From Sphagnum compactum (lineage: Eukaryota > Bryophyta > Sphagnopsida > Sphagnales): 64,000 nt of DNA. Position 1 is the first letter of the stretch. Every line of letters begins with the position of its first letter. The stretch is from contig OZ234494.1 in NCBI GenBank assembly GCA_965153455.1, positions 7,750,001 to 7,814,000 of the forward strand. The letters are read 5' to 3'. The notes beneath the pieces were generated by a model. It was not told where the DNA came from. It did no database searches and saw only the letters and a list, made by a program, of their open reading frames with translations. This document shows, piece by piece, positions 27,854-39,346 of the stretch. A program made the translations under genes and the position numbers.

Positions 27854-28799
27854 ACTTTTTATTGCATTGTATAATGTTTATGCCAACAAATTGAAAATGC
27901 CATGGTCCTTAAGGTAGAGAAAGAAAGTTCCACCCAATGGAAGGAATGTTATGCTACTACCTGGAGCTATACAGTGAAGCAATCTAATTAGAAATGGAGT
28001 AGGACACATTTTGAAAATGTTTTAGGGTTAGGGTTACACAACGTACTTCTTCACATATACTTAGAAACCTTGAATCCGTACATAAAAAACGTTCTGAGAA
28101 GGGAGTATGGCATTTTTTGTTACACTGTGCGCACGTAAGTTCAAGAAGGTCTTGACAGCGGCGGGCAGAGTACTCACATGTGTGATGCGAACAGGCACCT
28201 TGCAAGGATGTTGGCTGAACACATTAGAGCAGCATACAAACATGCCCACAATTGTGAAAACAGTTCTGGAAGCAAAATCTACAGCATTGCATTGAATAAC
28301 ACACCTGCATGCAAGGATCAGATTTACGAAAGCAGGGATCATGAGTTGTCTAAATGGCACAGATCCGATCACAGTTTCAAAATGGAGTAACATCGTGTAC
28401 TTATACAAAACTTAATCATCAAAATTTCCAAAGATTTAAAGCAAAGAATAGACAAACACAACACCATCAACCATGTATATGGTGACTTCAAACCTTTTTA
28501 TCCTCATGATGTGGTGGTCCCTGGCCCGACTAAAATCTTATTGGACTTTTTGGATTTTTCGTATTTTTGTCACATTTTGTTACATGCATACAATTGCATA
28601 TTTTGGTATCTCAATATGTCATTTCCATTGATATCTTTGTCCAATCATTTTTTCATTTTGGCATATCTTTCAAAAAAATTCCCACATTATTTCCCCATAT
28701 TTTGGCAATTTTTTCCATCTCTCCCATATGACTACAACACAAAAGGTTTTGTCTTTTATAAAAGTCGAAAAATTAAAATGACATTAGATGAATCAAGAT

Positions 28800-29410
28800 A
28801 ATATTGGTTTGTTACTATAAATTGGAAATGTGCCTGGTAGTTTGAATGCCATATAAATAGGTTTGTGAAAATCTAGTCAATATGCTTTTGAAACACTTGA
28901 TTTGGATTCATTCCCTAGCACATTTGACCGTATATGGTCTAATTGTGATCCAACTTTTGTTGTGATATTTCTGAATTGGGATTTTAATTTTAATTTATTC
29001 ATAAAAATTATTATTTGTTGTTTATTGTCCTTATGATTATTATCATCTAAAACGTTGACATTAAAATCTCCTGAAACAATGATTGGGCAATCATTTGAGG
29101 ACTTTTGAATCAATGTTTCTAATGTGTTCAAGAACATAGAAATCAAAGAAGAATGACTTTTATAAACACATATTATATGAATCGCTCTTCGAGTTCTTAT
29201 GTTAAATGTAGCTAATATATATTTTGATCCATTACATGTTGTTGTGTAATAAGAATGTAAGAACATTTGTGCATTGTACATTGTTATCAAACCATGACCA
29301 TCATAAATTGAAATGTATGAATATTTTGATGTATTTATGAAATTATGTACATCATTTGATGATTGTATTCTAGTTTTCAAAATGCAAAGAACATATGATA
29401 CCTGTAGGTT
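28800..29410 (-). pseudogene. APE-like endonuclease, nearly complete but interrupted
   Basis: Part of the 29530-28877 open frame. It contains IYDGHGLITMYN, then R.AIHIICVYK, the GDFNVNVLD metal site and a GSQLDHIRSN block, in the order of the endonuclease/exonuclease/phosphatase fold. The frame stops at a TGA (28877-28879) that replaces a residue just before the final LDFHKP block, equivalent to the catalytic DHKP of related proteins. The reading frame continues beyond with a MAFKLP sequence. The stop would remove the essential C-terminal His. Confidence 0.65.
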
Positions 29411-29549
29411 GGGGTCATGATTTATATCTTGGTGATGTTGTTTTAAAGAATTTTTGTTGAAAGCTTGTATAATAACATGTGAATGATAAAAAGTTTTTAA
29501 ATTGAGGAACAAAAGTTCTCCAATTTGCAAAAGTTTTTAAATTATCCAT

Positions 29550-30300
29550 TTCTTCAACTACACGTTGATCGATGTAAAAGTTTTGATGTTGGAATGGAGT
29601 CAACAAATATAATCCTTCTTTATTTGAATGTGAGCAAAAACAGAATATGATAGTACTTGTTTTCTTACATTGGTAGGATCCAAAGCTAATTCATCTAATG
29701 TGATCAATGAATGGTTCTTGTTGCTGTTAATTGAATTGGAAATTGAATTATTGTTATAATATGAGATCAATTTTTGCCAAATTTTATGTATTTGATAATT
29801 GACTCAATTGGTGTCCAATTTTATTGAATATTGTTTGTATAAAGGTGGGTAGACTTTTTTTTAACTAACATTCTTATTTTTGGATTTGGGACCAATATCC
29901 AAACTATGGTTTTGTTATGAAAGATGTTGATATTTTGAATGCACCATCAGCTCCATTAACAAGGTCATCATATGTTGCATAATTTCCAACACATAATTCA
30001 ACTACCATAGTTTGTTTGATACGAATTATAATATGTAAGCCTACAGTTTTACTTGGATCATTTGGAAGTTTATACGATGATGGGCGTGAATGATGATGAA
30101 TGTCTACAGCTTCAAAATTGAATATTAGGCCAGTTGTTTTGTTAAACACAATTTTATTATGTTCTTGCACTAAAATATTTGTATAAAATAAATGTGGTTT
30201 AGTTAAAATGTTTGGTATTTCTTGACAACAACTTGAATTGTTATATTTGATGTCTTTTAAAGTTTGTGTGCACGTGTGAATTTGTTCAAAGTTTTTATAA
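29550..30300 (-). pseudogene. Pif1-type Helitron helicase C-terminal fragments
   Basis: On the minus strand, a PHLFYTN...HNKIVFNKTTG stretch leads into MVVELCVGNYATYDDLVNG (30170-29904). After a gap comes a motif-VI-like stretch ending ALDPTNVRK and a KKDYI...LLTPFQHQNFY segment near 29.6 kb. All match the 9-10 kb copy in order. Stops interrupt it, and the N-terminal ATPase half is missing. Confidence 0.6.
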
Positions 30301-30419
30301 ATTTTGTATCAATTTGTCACATAATTGAAGTTAATTCATAACATTTAACATTATTTTTTCAAAAGTTTAATGCCGAAAGTGAAATGTTCAAAAATTGTGA
30401 ATCGGAAGCATCATTGGCA

Positions 30420-30960
30420 TTTAGAATCGAAATTCTAAATTGACTATGAAAATTCTAGAAAATTCAAAATTTAGCTATTGAAATCCCAAAAAACTATGAA
30501 AATTCCAAAGAACTTAAAACTTAGCTCCTAAAATTCGAAATAACTATGAAATTCCAGAGAATTCCAAAACTCAAAATTTTAAATTTTAAAGAAAAACTAT
30601 GAAATTTCCAAATAATTCAAAAGCTCAAGTTTTGAGAAAATATTAAATATGAAAATTTGGAAAAAATCAAACAGCTCTTGGAATCCTAAACAATTATGAA
30701 AATTCCAAAGAATTCAAATTTAACTCTTGAAATTTTAAACAACTATGAAAATTCTAAAGAATTCAAAACTTAGCTTTTGAAATTCTAAACAACCATGAAA
30801 ACTTTAGAAAATTCAAAACTTAGCTCTTGAAATTCTAAACAACTATGAAAATTCTAGAAAATTCAAAACTTAGGTCTTGAAATTCTAAAGAACTATGAAA
30901 AATCCAAAGAATTCAAATTTTAACTATTGAAATTCCAAAATTTAACTATTAGAATCATGA
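30420..30960. repeat. AT-rich degenerate tandem repeat, unit about 55-60 bp
   Basis: The phrase AACTATGAAAATTC followed by AATTCAAAACTTAGCTCTTG recurs about nine times with substitutions and small indels. It lies inside the second Helentron region, between helicase and RPA-like parts. The divergence among units indicates age. Confidence 0.75.
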
Positions 30961-31005
30961 CTTTGTTATTTTTGGATTAGGTTTGTGAACATCAAAATCA
31001 AGTTT

Positions 31006-31475
31006 TCATTTTGTTGATATAGGCTCCAAATCAATAAAAAGATTTGATAAGGATGGAAGAGAAGAGGTCAAATCAAATGGAGGCTCAATGTGTTCCTTAA
31101 CACTAACAAGTTGAGAAGTAGGAGTTAATTGAAATTTACCTTGTAATTTGGTCTTGATTAAAAGCTGAACTTGTTTTGGACGTGGTCGAATGAGGAAATC
31201 AGCTTCTGACATACCCACCATAGCTTTTAACCACTTGCCCTCAACAGTAAAGAAAACAGATCTCCAATTGTTGGTGCAATTGAAGCTTATAAAAAACCAA
31301 CCTTCTTCTCGATGGTTGTTTTCACACCACACACATTACAATGCACATTGTCATTTGTAGATGCAACAACAATATCCAACATATGACATTTTGCACATAA
31401 TTTTCGGAGAGGAAGGGTTGTTGGATTGAATATAGATAAAATCAATAGAATGGTATGGAAATCACAATCTTCCAT
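31006..31475 (-). pseudogene. RPA-like zinc-ribbon/OB-fold fragment
   Basis: Two overlapping minus-strand frames (31475-31287 and 31332-31006) join by a frameshift near 31.3 kb. The first carries LCAKC...VHCNVCG, a two-CXXC zinc ribbon, and the second a VFFTVEGKWLKAMVGMS segment. This pattern resembles the C-terminal DNA-binding domain of replication protein A large subunit, and RPA-like ORFs are common passengers of Helitrons. It lies upstream of the helicase relic in the same orientation. A captured host RPA fragment is equally possible. Confidence 0.4.
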
Positions 31476-31615
31476 TCGGATAGATTGTGAGAAAGTATCA
31501 AAATGTTTTTACTTGTTTTCCAATTCCATTCTTGCATTGTCCAATGGATAGAATGGTAGGGAAATCACAATCTTCCATTGAGATAGATTGTGAGAGAGTA
31601 TCAAATGGTTTAGGG
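31437..31615. repeat. Duplicated ~65-bp segment
   Basis: TAGAATGGTATGGAAATCAC (31446) recurs as TAGAATGGTAGGGAAATCAC about 105 bases later, each followed by AATCTTCCATT.(C/A)GATAGATTGTGAGA. A local duplication with few differences. Confidence 0.75.
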
Positions 31616-31689
31616 TTTAGCCTTGTTTTCTATATTGCCCTTCAACTACACTACAAAAACCCCACCTGATGCTGATCCTAGCTGATCCA

Positions 31690-32390
31690 TTCATCTATTC
31701 ACTCCCAACAGTGGTTGGATGACTATTCCTTGTTATTCATTCATGTCTTCACTCCAAAGAGTTGGTTAGATGATTAATTTTTTGGTCATTCATTCGTCTC
31801 TTCACTCCAAAACAAGTGGTTGGATGACTATTTCTTGTTTACATCTTCGTTCCAAACGGTTTGGATGACTAATTTCCTGTTACTATTCGTTCGTTCATGT
31901 CTGCACTCCAAGATAGTGAGTGGTTGGATGACTACCTATTTCTTGTTATTCATTCATTCATTTGTTCATGTCTTAACTCCAAAATAGTGGTTGGATGATT
32001 AAAATTTGCTGCAAAAGAGGATGACAGTATGGGCTACAGGTTTTGTCATCCACTTCCGGTGTAAATTTTCATCCCATCGGGTTCTAATCTACCTATTCTT
32101 GTTACTCATTCATTCATTCATTCATGTCTTCACTCCAAATTGCGGTTGGATGATTAAAATTTGCTTGAAAAAGAGGATGATAGTATGAGCCACACATCTG
32201 GTGGAGATTTTTCATCCCATCTGGTTCTAAGCTACCTAATCATGTTATTTCATTCATTCATTCATCTCTTCACTCCACATCGCAGTTGGATGATTAAAAT
32301 TTGGTCGAAAAAGAGGATGATAGTATGGGCCACGTGTTTTGTCATCCACTTCTGGAGTAGATTTTCATCCCATCTGGTTCTAAGATTAGT
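31690..32390. repeat. Minisatellite upstream of the ABM-domain gene
   Basis: Units built on CACTCCAAA..GTGGTTGGATGA and TTGTTATTCATTCAT recur. Short forms of about 60-70 bp occupy 31.69-31.98 kb. Three longer forms follow (TTGGATGATTAAAATTTG at 31991, 32146 and 32286; spacing 155 and 140). The longer units add AAAGAGGATGA.AGTATG and TTTTCATCCCATC. The array ends about 280 bp before the coding start, so it covers the likely promoter. Confidence 0.85.
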
Positions 32391-32667
32391 TCCAGACCAG
32401 TCCACGTGGCCGACTCCTATTGACGGACTGTAAGACTGTGGATAGTGCCCGCCCGCAGTTCGAATCTCGTCGCTCCTCTCCTCCTTCTTCTTCCTCTTCC
32501 GCCTCCTCCATCTCCATCGTCCTCTCCTTTTGCCGATTGCAATTTCTGGCTGTTTTTTTCCTGTTGCGGAAAATCCAGGGATCGTGAAGCCGTTCTTGTT
32601 GTTGTCAGGGTGCGAATTTCTGCTTTTTTTTTTTTTTTGGCACCGTCCGCAGCAAATTATCATCACA

Positions 32668-35478
32668 ATGGCAACCACATCCTGTTCGCAGTCTTTAGTT
32701 TTCGCGAGCTCACATGTGTCTTCTTCTTCTTCTGCTGCTTCTTCTTCTTCTTCTTCTTCTTCTGCTTCTTCGTCGTTGTCTGCTAGAAATGCTCTTGGGA
32801 ATTGTAGTACTACTTCGGCTACAGCTTCGTCAGTGCGGAGAGCTTCTTCGACAAGGGGGCGTGGTTGTGGTGGAGGGTTTCAGAAGGGATCACATCTAGG
32901 AACCACGACGTTCGTGGTGCGAGAATGTCGTCGCGTAGCGCCTTTCATGTACCGGGCGGGAGGGTTAGTGGTGGAGGCGGCGAAGAGAGTGGCATCCGGG
33001 CGGAGTTATGTCTTGAGCTCCACCTTGAAGATTCAAGAGGGGAATGAAGAGGAAGTGAGCAGCTTGTGCAAAAGCATACTACAATGGGCTGTCGAGAAGC
33101 AGGTATGATGAACAATTTCCCCTGCTTTTTTTCAGTTGGCTGCGGAGAGTCTCCAGATGCACACAGTCCCTCTTCTCCCTGACACTTTCAAACATTGATG
33201 CGGCACATGTGTGGCACATGTTTGTGTTGTTGTACTTCACTAACAAAACTGTGCAAAAAATTACGAACTTGTGGAAAGTTTGAAGACCCTAACCCTTTCA
33301 TGTTGAATGGTAAAGACATTCTGATGGAGAACTTTTAGGAGCAAGCTGTCAGTTGGCTCAGCTCTTCTTCTTTGGCCACTCCAGAATTCAGACTTTAAAG
33401 GGGTTGAGCAATGCATTTAGCATTAGTGTTCATGTCTTGTGGACAGCCTTGCTTGCAGCTCACTGGCGCTGCCATTCTTTGGAGCTGTTGAAGTCAGTGG
33501 GAAATAAATGGCAGCTAGTCCACTGCCATTTGCGATGAAAGTGATGATGGTATGGTACTCTGCAAGCCAGGGACACTCACAAGGTTACGTCCACACATGT
33601 TCTTATCATGTCTGATTTGGTTTGCCAAGAACAGAGACATTTTAACAGTAGTTATCTTCAAAGTGCTTGTGTGGAGTTTTCTCTGCAATCCCATAAAGAT
33701 ACCATTCGTCTTTGTAAGGCAAGGGAAGCATATGTGTATGTTGTGTATCCTGTACTTGTCATAGTCATATTTTCTAGTTTCTTTAGCTGTTAAGAAATGT
33801 TTTGATCTATGTGCTGGAATTGGGGTTGACTTGCCATTTTCATTGGAGATTACAGTTAGGACACATTTCTGCAATAATTATTTACTCGCAGACTGTTTGT
33901 TACAACAATAACCATCTGGTTGCCTCCACCTACGACTCTTCCTTAAAGCATTTTGGGCCTGGTGTCTACTGTTGGATGGCTTTCTTTTCCTGTATTCATG
34001 AGAGCATCCAGGGTTCATTTTATTAAAGTATTCAAACTCAATTTGAATGTGTACTTTTTGACTTAGGTTCAAGCTTGCAAGGCAAGTAATGGGTTCTATA
34101 TGACCATATGTTGGAGTTAGATACCTTGAGACTGCACTGTCAACCACAGGAATTTCTAAGTGTAAATGCACTACTTAGAGAAGCATGATCTCTTTCACAG
34201 TTTGAGAGGCATACAGGATATAATAGTGATCACCCAATAATTGTTGCATAAACTCACTTGAGTATTACTCTTGGTGGCATCTCCAGAATTTCTTGTCCAC
34301 TAATCTGGCTATCTGACAACTATTGGGGTAATTGGTGAACAGACAGATAAGAAATCAGGCATCCAATGCTTTGAGTGCAATGTGGATCCATTTGAGAAGA
34401 ACGTATTTCATTTCTGGGAACGATATGAAAGCTTTCAAGCAATGAATGATATACGTGCCTCTCTTGAGCATACCAAATTCATGACTGATGTATGTATACA
34501 CCTGTCTCATTTTTGTCTTGTATGACCACATGCTGTCCATCTAGTCCAGGCAATTCTTTTGAGAGGAAGTCATTTTGTCAATGAGTAGCAATTGAAGTGT
34601 GTTGTGGGCTTGTAGCAGCTATCCTAGTGCTGAGAGTGTGGACAGATTGAGGCATGGGAATGTATTTCAGGGATCTGTAGCTATCCATACTTGTAATAGA
34701 GCACATGCAAACTTGGAAGAGCATCTTCTGTGTTGGTCACCAATATGTGGAAATCAATTGTGCCTGTCTTCACTGGTTGGATATGCAAGAGGATATGGTG
34801 TTCAGTTGCACTCCTCATACTTCCCCCCTTTCTAGTCACAGACATGGCACAAGCAGCTTGAATGGCCAACATGAGACTATTCTTGAGAACCTGGAAGAGA
34901 AAAGTGTCAATAGGCAAGTATTTTGATGTTCTACTGTCCTAAGACATAGCTCTTTATTCTATAGAATGAACTTAGCATAAACAAAGTTGGATTTGGATGC
35001 AGGTGAGGCCATTGCTGACAGGACCCATTGGTCTTGCTGTATATGAGTACAAGGACGGGCAAATTGGACACATGATGAACCCTATTGGTATGTCTGGCCC
35101 CCCTTTTCCATTTTGTGTTCCTCAAAGTCCTAGCAGAAATTTTGAACAGATTCCATATGCATCAATTTATGATTATCAAGACTTGTGAAGATTGTTCAGG
35201 TCTGCTTTTATGGCATACCTCACATTAAGATGTGTGGCCTGTAAATTGTAGGTCCCAAGGGAGAAGGAGGGCTGGATGATGCAACAGGGCAATCAGGCAG
35301 CAAACAACAATCATCAGCTATGAATCAGGGCCTTGGGGATACTACCGATAGGGAGCAATGGGGCCTGCAGTCCATGCTAGATAAGGTCATTGGAAAGGAG
35401 AAGCAAGAAAAGGCAGAGAAGGCAAAGAAGGTAGAGGGCTGGAGCTTGAAGACATTGTTCGGAGGTGGCAAAAAGTGA
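32668..35478 (+). CDS. Plastid-type ABM-domain (dimeric alpha-beta barrel) protein, 4 exons, 297 aa
   Basis: Exons are 32668-33102, 34343-34489, 35003-35087 and 35252-35478; phases are 0, 0 and 1, with GT-AG borders, and the last Gly codon is split as expected. The N-terminus (MATTSCSQS, then long Ser runs and scattered Arg) is a typical chloroplast transit peptide. An in-frame ATG 138 bases upstream lies in T-rich leader and is a poorer start. The antibiotic-biosynthesis-monooxygenase fold runs from about residue 113 (YVLSSTLKIQEGNEEEV), through CFECNVDPFEKNVFHFWERY, to HTKFM and the VRPLLTGPIGLAVYEY strand. ABM proteins are small oxygenases or haem/quinone-binding proteins; the substrate here is unknown. 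The C-terminal extension is Lys/Glu-rich and ends in GGGKK. Intron 1 holds a copy of the dispersed repeat. Confidence 0.85.
33430..33720 (+). repeat. Dispersed repeat, copy in intron 1 of the ABM-domain gene
   Basis: GAGCTGTTGAAGTCAGTGGG, AATGGCAGCTAGTCCACTGC, GGGACACTCACAAGGTTACG, then GTTATCTTCAAAGTGCTTGT and TTTTCTCTGCAATCCCATA. Blocks and order agree with the copies at 17.1 and 21.8 kb. Confidence 0.6.
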
Positions 35479-38400
35479 AGAGGCTCTTCAACCAAGCCCT
35501 ACTGGCCAAGAACAATAGAGAGTTCTCTAGATGAAGCTTGGTTTACTGTAGGTGAAAAAGGAGTGTGATTTTTTGTCGGCATCAGTGGGGAGGACATAGA
35601 GACTCATCTTCAAAGGTATCTTCATCATCTTAGAGAACTTTTCAACACCTTTTTTGTTGTGCAATAGTTGAGAATCCTAGTACAGTACAAGCATCCAGTG
35701 CCTAGTTTAACTATTGTCATTATTTAGACAGATGGGTATCAAGCGAAGGATGTTGTCCCATGCTTTCTTTTTGCAGGTCATTCGCCTGTAATTATGAATG
35801 CATCATGCTCACAAATAGGAATGGGATCTGGGAACATTCCTCAAGCTAGGACAGTGTGACAAGGTAGTTCCCTGAAGTCTAGTTGCCAAAACCATGTAGA
35901 TGTGTGGGGGAACTTCATCTGCATATTGATGCCTAGTGACTGTTTGATAGAAATTGAAAGCAAGAGAATCCATGGAAGTTACTCACAACAGAAGCTCATC
36001 TGCAGCCTTCACTTTTGGAGGGGTGTGAGCTTGCATCAAATGTCTGCTCAGGGAAGAATGCACAAGTCTATAAAGAGATGAATGAATGGGAGATAAGGAT
36101 CAATAAAAAGAGGTACTAATTATAATAAGCATACAGAGCTTAAACTAGATGTGGTTACAAAGTCTGAATTTCTCAACAAGACCTTCTCCTTTCTTTTGCT
36201 TACCTCTTTAGTTTTATCTGCCCACTAGTTTCTCAAACCTTGTCCCCAAAGTAGGTTGTACAATCACTCATATGTTATGGGTTGCAATGAACACACCAAT
36301 AGATGGACATCTTCAATGTCTTCCGAAATCCAGCTAGTCCTTAGTCCTTACTATTTGAACATGAAAGAGTCTTGATCTATTTCATTTTGGTCATGGCATG
36401 TGTAAAATTTGTCAACATATTCACATATGCCTTTTTTTCATTCTAAGATTGAAATATTTTATCCTAACTACAAGATAGGTTTTGTAAACACTTGAACGCC
36501 CAACAAGAGGACATTGTGACAATCATATCATGCATGCTATACAATTGATAATTTCCCATTTTAATGATGCAAAGTCAACTATTATTTAGTATGTGAAATG
36601 ATCTTCCAACACATTTTGCCCATACATTTTGAATCTTTCATGCACAAAACAATGCTTCAAAAAGGTGTAGCAACATACACATTAACAATGTATTTCCCAT
36701 CATTTCATGAGGTAGGCAATCTTTCAATCAATTTGAACATCATTTATGATGTTTACATATTTGCTTTTATGTATATCCCTTGTGATCCAATCCAAATTTC
36801 CTAGTGCATATAAGATTTCTTAAAAAACATTGTCAAGGGTCAATGTTTCCCAAGATATTGAAACATTAGGGTAGGATACTAGTTTTGCCCATGCCTATTC
36901 AATTTGATTAAGAACCATGATACTTTGTACACATGACCTCATACATTGAAAGTGGCATCCACCCACTATCATAGGTTTATTATGGGAAATCTGCTATCGT
37001 AATAATTTCAATTGATGATGCCTTCATGCCCATATCTTCAAGAAGAACATGCTTGGAAGCTCTTTTTTTAGTCTTTTCATTGGCATGTATTCCACTCATT
37101 GAGAAGTAGCAATTTTTTTATGGTGCAAAATTTTGGCAAAATGTGAAAAATAAAAATAAAAAGGGAATATTGTGTCACTATATTCCCCTTTTTTGGAAAA
37201 AATCACCATATTTTGAGAAAAAAATTGAAGTTTGATAGCATTTTTTACTATTTAGACAAGTTCCAAAAACTTGTCACCATTTAATGTTAAATCTTTCTTG
37301 GGATGCTAGGCAGTGACACAATATCAAAGATTTATTGGAGAAAACATCATTGTTGAGAAGGGGTTAGGGCACACTCACATTGCAAATTGCAAAACATCTT
37401 TCCACAAGCCTTTTAGCATTGCACTACATTTAATAGATCAAAAAACATTTTTTTGGTTGAGACTTGCAGAGGATTGAACTTTCAAATTAATGTTGTAGGA
37501 TAAGATTAAGACTTGCAATTCACATGCTTGTTGTAATTTGGATTTCATGGTCTTGACACAAATTGATTTGACAATGGAATGTGTGACATGATTGAATATT
37601 CCCAACCCAATAGTACTTTCCCAACAAACTTGGCCACTCATTTACATTAAAGGACATATCTAATTATGCAATGCAAAATAACAACACAATTTCAATTATT
37701 TTCATGAGGTATTGATTAAATGGCTATTCAAAATCCTTTTATATGGAAATATGAGATATAGAATTTTGTATTTGATTGGAGCAATTTAGATGGTAAATGA
37801 AACAAAAATTGGTCCTCATGTCAAAAATGGTAATTTGCATGGAAAAAAAATTTCATATTGGTTGGTGAATATTATTGTATTGTGCATTGGGCATAGGGGT
37901 TTTGTTTTTCAATTTTGTGATACACAAAATTATTCCAAATTTTTAGGAAAATTAGCTAAATTACATAAGGAAAAGAATCCCTAGTTTTGTTGTTGAAAAA
38001 AAAATAAAAATCATCAAAATAAAAATCACTAAATGGGTGTGGACAATTGGGTGCATGCATAAGTTAATGACTTCACCCTTTTGTGACCCTTGGACATAAA
38101 TGGAACATAGTCCCCTTTGCAAAACAAATACACACTTAAAATCTTTGTGTTTGCAAAATTTAAAACGTAATGATTAAATGCATTTGGCAATCCTTAGTAA
38201 AAATGTTGAACATGACCACCCAATAGATTTAATCATCTTTGAAATGTCATACTGGGATCACTTTCCTTTTAAGAAAAGTCAAAATTATCCATGCCTTTCA
38301 CTATATTTAGAAAAAAAGCCAGAAAAAACCTTGTTGACTAATTAGAATGAAAAATCTTCAAATATCACTTATGAAGCAAAATACTTTTAAAGCATTTTTT

Positions 38401-38940
38401 CATATACCAATAGTTTTTTATGATTTTAAACAACACCATGTGAATATTTAATGTTCAAAACAATGTCAAGAATAGAAGTAGGATCGAATTGAAAACGAAG
38501 CTACCAAGATTATGCATTGTCAAAGACATGGATAGTCTTGATTCCATTGATGACTTTGAGAATTAAAGTGAGCACACACAACTCTTGTACAAGGACCTTT
38601 TTCCTATTTTCCTATTTTCATTGTTATGGTTGGCTTCACATTTATCAACCTCTAGACTTTGAGGTTCAATGTAATTTAATTATGTATGTTTGTACGTTTG
38701 TATTTTGGAGAGCATTCCATAAATCTTTTTTGGATTTTGGTATTTAAATGTTTTCTTTAGTTACACATGTACAAGGATGTTGGGGAGGGATACATGGTGG
38801 TACCACAAATGTTAGGGGAATATTATCAATGAACATTCAATCAAATCACACTAAAATAGATAGCAAACACTAAATCGTAGGTGGCATTTGAGTTGGCACC
38901 AATGGTAGGTTGTAGTTTCATAGCAAAAATAAATGTTAAA
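35479..38940. other. 3' flank of the ABM gene, then AT-rich intergenic DNA
   Basis: The first ~600 bases look like 3' UTR or gene flank. Beyond 36.1 kb the sequence is AT-rich with no frame resembling a protein and no recognisable transposon. Confidence 0.4.
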
Positions 38941-38950
38941 ATAACATAAA

Positions 38951-39346
38951 ATGTTAAAAAGTGCAAGATTTTACACTTCAACAACAATGTTACATAAAAT
39001 TACAAAAAATGGCAAGCGTATGTTAAGGTCATTGCTTATTTCTCCCTTTCCATCCCTTAGCAAGCCAACCTATAAAGACAAGTGGGGAACTATCTATAGA
39101 TATCAGAAAAAAAGTTTTTATTACATGAATAGCATCGGCCCCAATGAAAAGTATTGGAAAATTGTCACAAAAGATAATATTGAATCGGGATCACTAAAAC
39201 ACTTCACCAAAATAAACTATGAAATGATTGACACATTTATGAATGCCACTAGGCCATGCAAAAATCGTCAACACTTGAAAATTTTAATGAAGGTACATGA
39301 TAGTGTATACCAAGTGCAACCATGCATTTGCAACCAAATGTTTTAA
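38951..39346 (+). pseudogene. Myb/SANT-like transposon-associated fragment
   Basis: An isolated 131-codon frame whose middle part reads DKWGTIYRYQKKSFYYM, then GPNEKYW, and later INYEMIDTFMN. This spacing (W...YKKI.DY...GTG.NE.YW) resembles the Myb/SANT-like proteins that accompany plant DNA transposons. The surroundings are transposon-like and no introns or start context support a gene. Family assignment is from memory and tentative. Confidence 0.3.

Larger units (their letters stand above)
28800..31475 (-). mobile_element. Second Helentron relic (RPA-like ORF, helicase, endonuclease)
   Basis: In minus orientation: an RPA-like ORF (31475-31006), an AT-rich tandem tract (30.96-30.42 kb), helicase fragments (about 30.30-29.55 kb) and an endonuclease (29.40-28.80 kb). 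The helicase and endonuclease pieces are homologous, block by block, to those at 8.7-10.1 kb, so the window holds two independent insertions of related elements on the same strand. Better preservation of the endonuclease suggests this copy is the younger one. Ends not determined. Confidence 0.6.

Noticed and set aside
28107-28408. Open frames on both strands near 28.1-28.4 kb
   Set aside because: The plus frame starting at 28178 is mildly protein-like, but has no motif, no splice partner and an equally open opposite strand.
34876-34917. Possible extra 42-bp exon of the ABM gene
   Set aside because: Phase-compatible and bounded by AG/GT, but it would insert 14 residues into a domain that joins smoothly without it, and the acceptor lacks a pyrimidine tract.
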